DNA of 64,000 nucleotides from Micromussa lordhowensis (GCA_964020085.1 OZ026606.1:7066783-7130782); one strand, 5' to 3'; positions 38,525 to 51,829 are shown, numbered from the stretch's first letter. Notes: a model not told the origin generated them from the letters alone. Translations and numbers: made by a program.

Positions 38525-38620
38525 GCGTAGGTGTAAACAGCTCCATGAATGCTCCTATCTCCGAGACTTCATAAAAAATAATTCTTGCACGCCTTGCATG
38601 CCTATGTTTTATATTTTACT
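38525..38620. repeat. Dispersed repeat fragment
   Basis: AACAGCTCCATGAATGCTCC, GAGACTTCATAAAAAATAAT and CTTGCACGCCTTGCATGCC match 6582-6650, and in reverse 62875-62935; same family as 2805-2910. Confidence 0.7.
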
Positions 38621-39139
38621 TGACTCCGTAACATTCCTAAAAATTTACATTACAATTTACTTATTCGTCTGTTTAAAGCATTTTCACGCTGCACGAAAAC
38701 ATGCATTGGATTTTTTAGCCAACTGGGTCTGTTGTGAGTTTACGGAAATCTTGCCACACTTAACCTTATCCTTCCCCCAGTCTTGTAAAAGACCATCTAA
38801 ATTCTCAAAACTTCCCCCAATTTTAAAAAAACAAACAGAAAAAAAATTGTTATTGTGACGTCATCTATGCATCTGTCCTCTTATAGATCGTGGGTGAGAA
38901 CCAATCAAAATGCGAGAATAAATTGACTTATTTTATAATCGTGGCTACAACTTCGTCTAGTATCATTCGCTAAAAAATCTACAATGCACTTTAACCTCGA
39001 GTGTCTTCAGTGCAGACATTTTTCTTTCTTTTTCTATTTTTGTTCTCGCCTCCGGCCTCCTGTCACAAAAAATGCAAGACCTGAAGACTAAAACCTAAAT
39101 TAACGCTATAATGTACTCAAAACAGTTGTATTAAACAGC

Positions 39140-39739
39140 TTAGCTTAATCCAGCCATTACCCGCTGAACTTGCTTCAGTTCACTAAGAAACACGCTCAAT
39201 TTCTCTGAAGTCATCACAAATGATATTGGTAGATTTGTGCCGCAGCTGGTATCTACTTCATCGAACCTTACAAGAACTTCTGGCTCCGTTGTTTCACGTA
39301 ACTCGCTGGATCCTAAAACAAAGTCCACCCTCCACTCGAAGCCGGCCAGCTGTGTCAACTTCAAACTTCTTTGTGAGAAAGAATCTTGCAACCTGATTAA
39401 ATTCTCAGCATACGTTTTACACACTGAAACGGAATGTTCCTTTGGTAAGCCAAGCTGCTGAAGTTCGTTAGATAATGAATCACCATCCACGCTGTACTTA
39501 GCAGCACTAGAGAGTATCAACGATAGTGCCGCGATAGAAGCTTTTACGTCTGATAATTCATACTTGGCATCCGATGTCAGCTTCTCCACTTTTGAATAGT
39601 CTATACTTTCTCCAAGCAAATCTTTAATAACCTGGCCGCACAGAAGCCTCATCTTCACAGAGCTTATCTTTGAAAGTGTGCTTATTTCTGCAAGCACCCA
39701 ATCTGGGCAATCCAAATCTCCACAAAATCGAAATTTCAT
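39140..39739 (-). CDS. COMMD4: COMMD4-like COMM-domain protein
   Basis: The product is 199 aa, the length of vertebrate COMMD4. It starts [19 protein letters not shown] and contains [62 protein letters not shown] and a C-terminal COMM domain with [17 protein letters not shown]. The ORF continues upstream to 39862, but the start at 39737-39739 aligns with known COMMD4. COMMD proteins form hetero-oligomers in the Commander complex for endosomal recycling and modulate NF-kB and cullin ligases. The gene has no introns here and no visible poly-A tail, so it may be native or an old retrocopy. A divergent exon starts 127 bp upstream. Confidence 0.9.
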   Translation of the reverse strand: MKFRFCGDLDCPDWVLAEISTLSKISSVKMRLLCGQVIKDLLGESIDYSKVEKLTSDAKYELSDVKASIAALSLILSSAAKYSVDGDSLSNELQQLGLPKEHSVSVCKTYAENLIRLQDSFSQRSLKLTQLAGFEWRVDFVLGSSELRETTEPEVLVRFDEVDTSCGTNLPISFVMTSEKLSVFLSELKQVQRVMAGLS

Positions 39740-39866
39740 GTTCCCAATAAATTCAGGCGAATCTGATCGGAAGGGCACCTCGCCTGTCTTTTGTTTCTGT
39801 TTCACGTGACTACCAAGTGATGAGTTGAGCCAACCTAGTTCCCAGGGCCTACTCCTCGACACGATA
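39740..39866. promoter_or_regulatory. Putative bidirectional promoter
   Basis: 127 bp separate the COMMD4 ATG (minus) from the ATG of the divergent exon (plus). No TATA box is seen. Head-to-head spacing of this size is typical of shared promoters. Confidence 0.4.
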
Positions 39867-39954
39867 ATGGGAACTATGTTGACTGAAAATTCATTGGCGA
39901 CAGTTTTATCCGTGTTCAGTGCTATCGCGGCTGTAATCCTAGTGATTTTTTTCG
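39867..39954 (+). CDS. First coding exon of a gene with an N-terminal membrane anchor
   Basis: ATG at 39867 opens 29 codons plus one base, ending at a strong donor (GTAAGT at 39955-39960). The encoded [20 protein letters not shown] plus a further hydrophobic run is a signal anchor or signal peptide. An in-frame ATG at 39825 is possible. The downstream exons are not identified in the window; a small ER-anchored protein is likely, but the family is unknown. Confidence 0.45.
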
Positions 39955-40559
39955 GTAAGTTTGATCGCGTTTGTGACTTTGAGTTTGTTTATAGGTCTAG
40001 TCAACCCTTCGGGCACTTGAGCTGAAAGTTTCGATGCCATTTTAAGCTTGGCTTATCAGCTTACTTTTTGGTGCAGAATGCACTATGCCTGCCGCTGTAA
40101 GGCACCATGGAACTATGGCACTAAGGCACTGAGGTGTAAACTTGTTTAATGTTTGTTTAATTAATTAATTACCATTGCGGCAAGAAGATAGGGTGGGTTA
40201 GGTACCTGTGTACACTACATAACGCATGTTACACCCGCCTCAATATATTAATAACATCAAAGCTATATATTTGTTTCGGAAAACCCCTTGCTCTGCTTGT
40301 GGTACTATTCTCTTAAGAGCAAAACCAACAAATATTATCTGCTATTTTCAAGCTACAATAGTGTGTGTTTTGAGGGTCAGATAAACAAGGGAAACTCATT
40401 ACTTCTCCTTTAATTGCCATCATCATCATTTATTTGCCTTTATGTGTTGAACAAATTTTAAAATATGCAGCAGGTTGTTAGGCGAGGAGACCTCAGGAAA
40501 TCACCAGGCTTATAGGAGAGGCCACCTCGACATCACTATTATACAAGATAAGGGGTGTG

Positions 40560-42310
40560 AAGGAGTACTGCAGAAACTAACTCGGAAACTATTTTAATAA
40601 AAACTCTAGCACTTTGTTCTTAAATGTCGGAAAGCTTGACAAAATAATAATCATTGGTAGTAGAGGCAGGAAGACAGTTCCATACTCTAGGTCCTTGGTA
40701 AAGAATTGTGAATTTCTTGCTGTTTGTGCTACAGGAATGCACACGATAATTACCGGCTGTTCTTGTGTCATATTTATGGACTTGACTGTTTGTCATAAAC
40801 AGATTGAGAATAAGTGGAGGCAGCAGATTATTGTGGTAGCAGAACATGAATTTAGCAATATCAAGGGTATTGATTTGGAAGATGTCTAACACTTTCAGTT
40901 TGGAAAAAAGAGGAGCAGTATGTGCTCGATATTCAGCCCGCTTTTGTAGATAATAAATTCTGTTTAAATTAGATACATAAGTGGATGAACAGGTAGAGTT
41001 AAAATAAGTAATATATGGATAAATTAATGTATAGTACAGCATGAGTTTGGTCTTACAGGATAAGTAGAAATGCGTCCTGGATAAAATACCAACTGATTTA
41101 GCGATTTGTTTACAGACAAAGTTTATGTGATATTTCCAAGTAAGGTGGAATGGATAAATTAATGTATAGTACAGCATGAGTTTGGTCTTACAGGATAAGT
41201 AGAAATCCGTCCTGGATAAAATACCAACTGATTTAGCGATTTGTTTACAGACAAAGTTTATGTGATATTTCCAAGTAAGGTGTTCGTCTAGATACACCCC
41301 AAGAAATTTAGTTACACTGCTTTGAGTTAAAGGTCGACCTCCAAAGGAGAGAGAAAAATTGTGATTGACTATCCTCTGACTTGGACTAAATATAACATAA
41401 TTTGTCTTTTGGACATTAATCAAGAACTTATTGCATCTTAACCAAACATCAATATTTAGTAACTCATTATTAGGCACATTCTCCAAGTAGTTGGGATTAG
41501 AGTGTGAGAAAAAGATACTAGTGTCGTCAGCAAAAAGCAGAGGCTCAGTTAATTTGGAAGCTCTAAGAATATCATTTATGTATAATATGAAGAATAATTG
41601 GCCTCGGATGGATCCTTGAGGAACTCCACACTTAATGGTCTGCGTTGAAGAACAAGTTTGATTAATTTGGACAAATTGCCGGCAGCAAGAAAAGTAGCTT
41701 TTAATCCACTGCAGAGCCACAACACGGATACCATAGTGCATCAGCTTGGTAAATAAAATCTGATGGTCAAGAGTATCAAAAGCTTTGGAGAGGTCTAGGA
41801 AAACACCTACAGTAGTTTCATGCTGGTCAATTGCCGAAGATATTTTATTTATCAGATGAATTAGAGCACAGGACATTGAATAGTTTTTCCGAAATCCATA
41901 CTGGCAGCAGTATAATACATTATATTGCTCAACAAATTCAGTTATGCGATTATACACTGTACATTAATTTTTCAAACATTTTTGAAATGTCGGACAACAA
42001 AGAAATAGGTCTGTAGTTTGTAAAAAGACTAGGATCATTTGCTTTGTAAGTTGGAATCACTTTTAGTTTATCAGGGAAGATGCCTTTTTGTGAAGACAGA
42101 TTTATGATGTTAGTCAGAGGTGCGGAGATCAAGTGAAATGAGCGTTGAATAACACGCATTGAAATATTGTCATAGCTGGGGGCCTTACCCGAGGCAAGCA
42201 TCCTACAAATGCATTCCAGTTCACCTGGGTTGGTACATGTAGGTTTCAGGGTGATGAGGAAGGTTAACATCACCAATAAAAGAACTAACAGAAGAATCAA
42301 CGTCGCATAT
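40560..42310 (-). pseudogene. Non-LTR retrotransposon reverse transcriptase, frameshifted
   Basis: The frame at 41950-42300 has GKAPSYDNIS and NYRPISLLSDISKMFEKL. The frame at 40620-41957 continues with QYGFRKNYSMSCALIHL, LDLSKAFDTLDH, GVPQGSIRGQLFFILYIND, LLFADDTSIFF (the FADD catalytic motif) and a C-terminal tail (YDTRTAGNYRVHS, YQGPRVWNCLPA). A frameshift near 41955 splits the enzyme. A 135-bp in-frame tandem duplication is at 41017-41286. The 5' endonuclease part is absent or unrecognised. Confidence 0.85.
41017..41286 (-). repeat. 135-bp in-frame tandem duplication inside the reverse transcriptase
   Basis: GGATAAATTAATGTATAGTA starts at 41017 and again at 41152. The 45-codon unit (HLTWKYHINFVCKQIAKSVG...) is repeated and the copies differ by one visible residue (D versus H). 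Confidence 0.9.
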
Positions 42311-42344
42311 TTTTTTCACAATCTTCTGATATTTTATTGTCGCT

Positions 42345-42545
42345 ATCAGAGTTACACTACTTACAACACACACAAAAAATACACTAATAGAACTACTTAC
42401 ATAGTTTACAACAATTACAAAATTTACAACTACAAGTCCATTACATTACCAACAAAAATATATTAACAATTCAATTACTTATACACTACTTACAATACAA
42501 AATGATTTCCGGTGTTACTTACAATAGTACAATTGCAATTGCGTA
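42345..42545. repeat. Degenerate CTACTTACA-type array
   Basis: Repeated short words ACTACTTACAA, TTTACAACAATTACAA and CACTACTTACAATACAA. Read on the other strand they resemble the GTAAGTAGTGTA words of the Polinton termini. Confidence 0.6.
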
Positions 42546-43869
42546 TTGCACCAGCTAAGTTGGGACCGATGTTAGTAAAGACTAGTATTTACAGAATTTA
42601 TCAGCAATGTCCTCGGGATCCATTATTGTTTTACCCTCAGATTCAAAATGATGAGGGGAAAGGTGCTCTACTTTTACGTTAATTTATAATCTCATTAAGG
42701 AAGTGTTTTTGGCACTCTCAAACTTAGTATCATGATATTATTGTTTTGCGAGACGGATTAAATGGTTCAGTTTGTTTTTGTAGGTTTTACAGATTTGCTC
42801 ATTGGATAAAGAGGGTGATCTAGTAAACTTTTTATAGTCCAGGGCTGATCCAAGGGGAGCTGCAGTTGTTCAATAGCTTGCCTTTAATGGCCTTTAAAGG
42901 GAAGCAGGCATTATAGATTCTCGAGTATTTATCTATAAAATTATTGTAACCCATATTGGGATCTTCGTTGAGAAGTGAGACCAGTTTGTGTTTGAAACAT
43001 TTTCGTTGAATTTGGGCAAGTTTTTGTCAGTAAACTTGCATGTAAATGCTTTATTATCTCCATTGTGCGTCAGCGTTAGGCCAGAAAAATTAAGCAAAAC
43101 CAGCAGGAAAACAAATTGAAGTACCAAGTTACAAAGTTGGTGTGAAAAGTGAAATTGTCACATTTGCTGCTTCAATATATTATTGAATTTAAAAATTATG
43201 AATGGGAACAATGTAAAGCACCAGAGTAAACAGTAATTGTAAGTTATTTTTGGACATTGAATTAAATAACTGTACACACATGAAACAAGCACACTTAAGA
43301 TTATGTCTTATCAAGGTTTTTGTCCGTTCATATTCAGCAAGGGGACTATACAAACCAGGAGTGTACTGGGCAGGGGTTCCGGGACTTACCATGCCAGAGC
43401 TATCAATTGCATTCTACACTATGTGAGATTGTCTCATTAGTTTGGTTTTAAAGACGATTTCCTGTCCGTACTGCACAGTCTCAGAACCCTAATGTTTAGA
43501 AACATTATGGGCTCCCACTCGATGGAATGCAAATCAATGTTATTCATTACAAACCACATACCTTATCTTTGAGGTCTTTCAAATTCTTGTTTCATAAAGT
43601 GATATGAGAAAGAACGAAGCATAACACTTTGACCGCTTTGCATCCATAATGGCGTTTGTTTTGAAACTTTGAATTTACTTCATGTAAGTAGTTGCAAAAT
43701 GTTTACATTTTGTCATGGCTCACATGAAACAAAACAAAAAACACAACAAACTCTCAAGAGTGTGCAGTATGGACTGGAATCCTCTTTAAGCATTCCTAAG
43801 CGATTGCATTGATTAACTTACCTTAAGGATGGTGCCTACTAAATATTTTTTTTTTACTTTAATCGTGAT
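42546..43869. other. Non-coding DNA, nothing recognised
   Basis: No ORF with family features and no clear repeat. Confidence 0.4.
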
Positions 43870-44215
43870 TCACACTACTTACAACACTGGTACATCTACT
43901 TACCCAATCTACAACAGTAATACAACTACTTACACTACTTAACAATACGATACAATAGACCATTTCCGAGTTACCTAAAACCTCTCTTTCAAAGCGAGGC
44001 CTGGTGCACAACCATTCTTATGAAAATGAGTTTAATTTGCATGTGAATGGGATCTCATATGCTACTAACAATACTTCAATTTGCATAACTTACTCTACAA
44101 AACAATACAGCTAATGTAGTTATGATTCTAATACTTACACTACTCACAATATAGTACCATTACTGGTGCTACTTACATTCATATATTTACAACAATAGTA
44201 GTAAAACACTAATAA
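43870..44215. repeat. Second CTACTTACA-type array
   Basis: CACACTACTTACAACACTGG, CATCTACTTACC, ACAACTACTTACACTACTTA (43870-43950) and CTTACACTACTCACAA, GCTACTTACATTC (44135-44185), interrupted by about 170 bp of other sequence. Confidence 0.6.
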
Positions 44216-46869
44216 CTGATTTTGCCACTGACACTGATTATATATTGTAAATCGTTATTTTTAAGAAGATTACGACATTTTTTAATCTAAAAGACATGTT
44301 TCAATGTTACGAACATCATCATCAGTTACATAATGTTTGAAAAACCATTGGACTATATAACAACTAGGCGAAACATACATAATTAATTATGATTAAGTGA
44401 CAAAAATAGATTACATAATTTATTTGAGTGAGTTACAAGGTAAGAAGAATACAAAGCCTAAAGCACAAGTGTCAGGTTGACGTGATGAACTTGTTGGTTT
44501 AAATTAGGCTTTTCCCAATTTATATGCATAGCCTCCTTAAGTTGAAGCTGAAATTTAGTAGGGGCAGAATCAAGGATATAGGTAAACAGAGAAGGAATAC
44601 ACTGTTTCGATTCATGAACACGCTCGTTCAATTCTGTGGTGAACACTCTGGTTCGTTTTCGTGTCGATTTTGTGTCTTGGATTTGCAGTTTTCCTGAATA
44701 TTCGAATTAGAAGAAGAGTTTTGTAAAGGGAACGCTCCCCAATTGAACTTCCATTTCGATAAAGTGAGAGAGGAAACACACTGGTTTGATATGTTCTGAG
44801 ACTATGAAATTGTTCACAGTTGGATAAACACAACAGCAAAGAAAACAATGACATTCCACGAGACAAGTCTAGATGTAACGCGCCTCCTGATTGGCTAAAA
44901 ACTACAATAGCTCGAATAGTTCCGTCCTTGCAATTGGCTCAAACTGAGCCATTGTTACATCTTACACCTTACAGTTACACTTTCAGAGCTCGATCGAGAG
45001 TTTTTTCGCATACGCCATTCTTCGCGCGGCACTATTCTCTGCCGCCTCGCCAGCCGAGCGTCTTCGCTCAGCTGGCTCGTTGGCAATAATGTCTATATAA
45101 TAATTACACTTTATTATACTGCTGAACTGGTCCCCAATGAAAAGGAGAATTCTGATTAGTTAGAGGTCTGGATTTTGCAATATGGACTGCTAAGATGGAC
45201 CATTTGCAGAAGCAACACAAGTGAGCAGTTGTGAACGTGCTAATGTGGCATGGGCAAAAGACGAGCAAAACGAGAGACTTCAATGGTCTCGTACAGCATT
45301 TCTGAAGCCTGACACTTTGGTAACAAAGTAATATTGTATTGGTCAGTCTACAAAGTTATGATGCACATCTCTCACGAACCTTATAATTGACATGCAGCGC
45401 ATGCCAAACTTCGTTACACATTTCCCATTCCCTTTTGATTTCAATCTCTCAACCTTTTTATTACACACTTTTTTGAAGCACTGTGACATTAGGAGGACTT
45501 TAAAGTAGAGTAGAGCTGTTTGACCAAGTAGGATAAAAATGTTTAGTGGTCATAGGTCTGGTTTCAGCTGTTATCTGTCACACTATCTTTAAGACCTTAT
45601 GTAATTTGCCTTGTGCTCTAACTGTAGCTTGCTTTAGCTCTTTACTATTACAATATACTGAATGTTTTAAACTCTCCAGAATGTCCCATTAAAAGTAGCC
45701 TGTTCCAGGCTCTTGGCAGTTGGGGACAAGCCCAAAAAAAGGGCAAGCAACAGAAACAATGAGGAGGACTAGGGTGAGGAAGGGAGAGAGCCTTTAAGAA
45801 TTTCTTTAACAAACCTCTTCTGCCCACGTTTGGTTTAATGATGTGTCGAAAAGTAAAAAATGTCAACTTGTGAATTAACTAGAAATGTTCTCCTATTGCC
45901 TGCATGTTTTCTATCAGGCCAATACGACTCCTGGGGTTCGTGACATTTGTACATTTGCTATTCTCTTTTTGGCCTCTCAAATTTTCTTTGCTTCACTTGT
46001 GGTTATGAAGGGCACTTTATGTTGTGTTATTAGGAGGAATTTTAAGGAGAGTTGAGCCGTTAGACTGTGCTATAGCTAATTTTTAGAGGTGATAGGTCTG
46101 CCTGCTTTTATCTGCATGTCACTGCGCCGAGTTTGACACCTGTAATTTGCTATATGCTCAGGTTATGCATTGTTTAGGCTCATTTTTATCGCAAGATATG
46201 CTGTTAAGTCTCTAAGTATTTGCTTACGAGGGACAAAATATAAAATTTTCTGTGAATATGTTACTCACTTACATTCTATATTGTGATGCCAGGACTGGCT
46301 GTTTAATTAGAACGGATATATCTATATTTGTCCTCGTCTGGTTTTTCATCAGAAACGTCGTAGCTTTACTTTCAGAAAGCTATTATGTTTGTCTACAGAC
46401 GCTATTACGTCTCTCGAGCTCAATGTGTAAGTTTATTTGTCCTTTGTTCGTTCTGGCTCCACCTGATTCCAATTTATAGCTGTTTATGCGAAAGGCTGTT
46501 GATTGTTTCGTGTGGTGTATATTCCATTCCTAAACCGTTTGTGAGAATTGTGACAATGTCTTTCCCACGAACTAGATTTACTAGGTAGATTTCTTGCTCC
46601 TTCCTTAGCTCTTGAATATCAGGACGGAAATCTTGCAGACAGTCGTCCAAGATGAAACACCATTTGGCCAGACCATGCTTGCCGTCTTTCTGATTGACAA
46701 TAAATAAGGGAACCGATGGAGTGTTGAAAGTACTGTCAAAATCAACAGGCTCTCTCTTCTTTCCTTGTCTTCGTCTTCCCTCGTTTTTCTCTCGCTCGCC
46801 CTCTACGGAGGTCCTGGAACAGGCTACATAAAAAGATTAGCTAGAATGGGAGCAAGTCAACGGGTCTGG
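44216..46869. other. Non-coding DNA, nothing recognised
   Basis: Several short ORFs of low complexity exist and none has domain features. The segments near 45470-45640 and 46010-46200 are diverged copies of each other (AGGAGGACTTTAAAGTAGAG / AGGAGGAATTTTAAGGAGAG, then GGTCTG), a repeat with about 540-bp spacing. Confidence 0.45.
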
Positions 46870-47080
46870 GCTATGTTATGAGCAAGTCAATGGATGAGTG
46901 AGTGAGAGATGTATGTCACACCATTCAGATTGGAGCTACTGAAATAACCAATCAAATTGCTGTTTGTAAAGGTGAATCATGCGTGTGAAGATTTCATCCC
47001 GATTTTTTTTGTTTTTCTACAAACAGAAACAGGTATTCTTGTATTGGCTTTATTCTGATATTGCCAATGCTGGGTTAACT
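46870..47080. repeat. Dispersed repeat, copy of 26990-27190
   Basis: ATGGATGAGTGAGTGAGAGA, GTGAAGATTTCATCCCGATT, CAGGTATTCTTGTATTGGC and ATTGCCAATGCTGG match the copy in the Cas intron. Confidence 0.7.
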
Positions 47081-49467
47081 ATGGCTACAAACTTTTGAGA
47101 AAATTCTTCAACTTGGAAGAAGCTACTTTTTTATCACTAGCAATAAGACTGTCAACAAAAGCCCTTCATAACTTATGTTTAGGGCAACTGTGCAATGGTC
47201 ATGAAGAGGGTATCAAATTTTTGGCTAGGTCATAAATAGGGTAGCAAAAGTCACAAATTTTGGTCATAAATAGGGTAATGGTTTTGGGAAGTGGGCCACA
47301 CACCTCCACCCAACTTTTCTGGGAGTACACCCCCCACTCCCCCTAGGCGATAAAACAATCTGCTTAGGCTGAATTGACCACAGTATCTGTGGCTGTAGCC
47401 ATGTTTGCCTGGTGAATGCAAAGGCAGTCTTCCTTGTGAAATGTTACTCATTATGGCCTTGACTTTCAACAAAAGGTTGAAAGAGGTCTTAACAATAAAA
47501 CCCTTGACAATGCGAGTGTTCAAACGAAACTGCGAATTGCACCGAATCGATGTGGAAACGAAACGAAACCGCTGACTTTGTTGTGATACTTCATGTATGT
47601 AAAAGGAAAGATATCAATTCCTTCATTCTGTTGATTCATCTGCAGTTCTCTTTCATTACGAAAGCAAAAACAATCATTAGGTGGAACTACAGGAAAATGC
47701 ATTTTGGGGGGTAGAATTTAAGTGTTTTCTCTAAAACTGAATTCAAGGAAAATGTATTCATTTTGTAAACTTCGCTGGTGTTAGGGTGTAAAGAATAAAT
47801 CATTAAAATTGACACATCTACTCTCTGCTACTTTTGTTGGATGCACCAGACATGGAAGGGTCTGGTATACCCAGTACATCATATGTAAAACTTTGAATAC
47901 AACTAATTTTACAAAGTTTTTCAACAGTAACCCTTGTTACTAAGTGTACAGTGGCCTTCAACAAAAGCAGTGATGGGTGCATAAAATGATCAGGAATAAA
48001 CTTGAAGGTACCCTGATTTTCAAATATTTACTGGGGGAAGCACCAATTCCCCTGTGGAGAAGGGGGTGCTCCTCTCCAGTACCCCACAAGGCCCCCATTA
48101 TCCTGATGCGATAGTGCTCCGGCTACTTTTCCGATTTTTTTCCTCCTGCTACTTTTTTTCAATTTGAAAACTTTGTACTGTATTAATTTGAAGCGGTTTC
48201 ATGGAATATCAAACCAAAAAACCTATGATCATTGCTGGCAACAGAATAAGACCATGCTTTTGCATGACAATGTTATAATTATTGAATTGGTTCTAATAAA
48301 ATGGGGCAAAAGTCATTCAGAATCAACACCAATCTTCCAATTACGATTAGCTACTATTACAGACTCCATGATGTTTAGCTGTCTGGCTGGGAACAGTTCC
48401 ATGTAGTTCTAATAAACAAAGGCACTGATTGACTGAATCATAAAACCAAACCTTGATAAACGTAATGTAGGCTTGATATCACAGTTCCTAAGGTGAAACA
48501 AATTTTTTTTTTTGCAATAAACCAAACACACTTGTTGGATTAACCTGACTGCTGCAAGTACCTCCAGGGGCTTTTGATTCACACTCCAAAAAAATATAAC
48601 TCTTGCACGCCTTACATGCCTATGTTTGATAAGAAGCAAACTAACACCCCACACTAGTTGGTATTCAAGCCAATATTTCTGAAAGTCAAACAGAGTGATT
48701 TCTCCAAGATTTTCAGTCGAGAAAATTAGATGATATAAGACTAGAATACTATTTAGTCAAGTCTTGTGGACATAGTTAGCAATAACATTTAAAACAACTT
48801 CGTTTTTTTTTGTATTATTTTTCACTCTCAATTTTCTCAAAAATGCTCTTATAAATATTTTTGAAATTTCAAGTCCAAGATGCCGACATCATATTTTGAA
48901 AAATTATCCCTGATGGCAAGCTATTCGGCCTTATGTAAAATAGGGTATGGCATCATTTCATTGCTATGGTAACTCAGACCCTTGTGAAATGTAACCCATT
49001 TATAACTTTCATCTTCCTCTAGTATACCAGTAACGTTTGATTTTCGGATCGAGCCACCTTAATCCATTGGTCACCATGCTGCGGTAGTTTAAAAAAGCCA
49101 ATTGTTCAATAGATACTGGATATTAATTACAATAGTAACAATATGTTATTTCTTGAGGTGGTATATTCCACTAATCTACAGTCCATTGTTTCATTTTGCC
49201 AATCTTGTCTTTGTGAGAATGAGCCTGTGCAGTGGAAAAATTTAGGTATGAAAATGTGAAATGTAGCATGAGCATCCGGAAAGCCTTGAAAAGCCTAAAA
49301 CATAGATCATTTAAAAGTTCTGCCACCAAAATTTAACAAATTTTTAAATGTGAAAGTAATCATTATCTTTGTTAACAATACCAATAAACTTAATCTGGTT
49401 TCTTGCAATCAATGTGCCTAGATGACCGCCGGGCAGCCAGTCAAGGTTTTAAAAATACTCTGTAGAC
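47081..49467. other. Non-coding DNA with a fragment of the GCACGC repeat near 48590-48640
   Basis: CTTGCACGCCTTACATGCC at about 48602 belongs to the dispersed family seen at 2805. The remainder is unrecognised. Confidence 0.45.
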
Positions 49468-49758
49468 CATGTGTACTAAAGGCACCTGCAGTCTACTCGA
49501 TGGACATCCTGATCGATACTTGGTCAACACTTGATCAACAGCCAGTCGATAGCCGGCCCAGTGTCAACCGACTCATATGCACCGATTGAAAATTAGTCAA
49601 CTCTCGACCAAGATGTCGATTGAGTGTCAACCGAGGTGTTGATGTAGTGTCAATTGAGTATCGATCAAGTGCCGATTGAGTGTTGATCGAGTGTCGATCG
49701 AGAGTATCGATTGGGGGTATTGATCGACACTCAACTATGGATGCCTTTAGTACACATG
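49468..49758. repeat. Inverted-repeat-bounded minisatellite
   Basis: CATGTGTACTAAAGGCA (49468-49484) is the inverse of TGCCTTTAGTACACATG (49742-49758). Between them lies a degenerate array of words like GTGTCGATCGAGT and TTGATCAAC with a period of about 10-13 bp. A small element with termini and a repetitive core is likely. Confidence 0.75.
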
Positions 49759-51829
49759 ATCCCTCAGTCTGTGTTTTATACCCAGTCTGTAGCCTGCAGG
49801 CCATGTTTTATACTACCACTCCAGCACTCATAAAGCAAAGCCATGGCATTCATCATTCTTATTGTACCCTGTTTGCAATGGCCACCTCCACAACAGCAAT
49901 GGCCACTAAAGTGTATTCCAATTGCCAAAATTGAAAGCTCTCAATAATTGCTAGTTGATCAATGAACTGATGCACAGCATAACAAAACCCCCATCTTTAC
50001 TGTGAAAGGTCACCAAACTTAATCAGTGTAACAGCATGTTGTTTGTCTCTGTTTCTGTTTCATTGATATATTTTGATTTTGTTAGGTATTTTTCTGCTAC
50101 AATGTGCATTTTTTAAATATGTAAATCGAATTCAACAAAGGAGAAAGGTTTGAAAAGTACATAAGATTGAGCTCACATTATATCACTAACATTTTGTCTT
50201 CATTTTCGGATTCATTGTTGAAACAAACAAGAAAAGCGAAACTAGAAAGTAAAGTTCTTAAAGACGAATTTAATGCAAACTGACACATGGAATAGCATAA
50301 ACATCATACCCCCCTCCACTCCTCCCCACCTCCCCTCCCCACCAGTACCCTAGACATTTGGCTATTTGATGTGCCCCTGGGGGCGGGAATTTGACATATA
50401 TGGTTGGTAATAGTGTGGGATATTTGGCACCATTTAAGAGGGGTAGAAATATTTGAAATCAATGCCTCATAATCAAAGTCTTGATGATTAAATGTATTGT
50501 TTTATACAAAACAGAGAATGTGATTTAATTTACAAACTAAGATATCTGGATATATTTTATTACTTTTCCACAAAAATGATTCATTCATCCACATTGCATT
50601 TGTTTCTCTTAATTTGTTCACCAACTGACATGTTTTTTCTGGCCTTGCCATTATCTAGTCATGGACTCACCTCGTTTGTTTCGAGGGAAAGTCGTCTGAT
50701 CAGGTAAAATTAACTAGTTCTTTTCAACTTTGTTGTCTATTTACCTTGTTACAAAAATTTCTTTTCAGGGTGGTTTGTTGTTTGGAAGATGTTCCTCATT
50801 AGATTTTCTTTCATTTGGGAGTTAGTGTATGGAGGCAGTAATGGGAACGTTAACAGCACAAGTGGAAATGTTCCGTGTACGTCATTGAGAAGGTCATTAC
50901 GCATCAGGGATATGGGGTCAAGGAAATTTTGAACAAAGAGGTAGTGACATTCTGCCATCTTGGTACTTGATTGAATCCCTCATCCATAGGACCGCACTAT
51001 GTATTCTTGTTTATAAGTACCAATGACGTTTAGCTCTCATACAGAATATATAATCTCCGCGTCATGTGTTAATGGACGTTGGACTGAGTTTTACTAGCAG
51101 AACTAGTAACCACAAGATGTACTCAAAATGGGGCATTTGGGATGTAAGAAATGAAGGCCTTCAAAGTTCTTTGTTGCATTTTCTTTTCTGATGCAAGACA
51201 AACGACTGTACATGATCGTGGCTTCATAACCATTGTCCTACATTAATTATAATTAAATCAAGTAAATCGAATATAGTAGAACTCCATAAAGAACTGTGCT
51301 TATAGCGGATTGGCCCAGGGGATATCCCACGAGACAGACGGGTGCCTACTACAGCGGAATTCGGGTTGAGCGTTTAACCGTACTTGTTATTAACAGTTGA
51401 TTGCGTTGCAAGGTCGGACAGTTGTAGGTGGGAATGACAACTTTCTACCCAAGAAAAGGTGTGTTGTCACTCGTTCAGCAATCCACAAACGGGCTGCAAA
51501 AGTCACTGTGGGCAGGTCACCACCTCTTTCAATGACTTTGTGTCTTATTTGACGTCTTAGGTTTCCCCCCCGGTGCAACAAACTCTGAAGCGCGTGAACT
51601 GAGGTCGTTAGGTATCAGTATACCCTAAATGACCGCTTTACGGTCGGACCTTTGATGCAAACCCCAGTAAAGTATATATTTTCTGAAAGCTTAAGAATTG
51701 TAGATTACGAAGGTATATTCATTAAAATAAAAAAAATAAGGTTTTCCGAGTATGGCGTCCTATTTCCCAAAGTACAGAGGTTCACTAATCAAGTTCGTTT
51801 CCGGTCGGATTTGAGCGGGAGGGCGCGAT
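49759..51829. other. Non-coding DNA, nothing recognised
   Basis: Short ORFs without features. The last 200 bp may be the 5' part of the Gypsy remnant that follows, but I cannot read a protein there. Confidence 0.4.
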
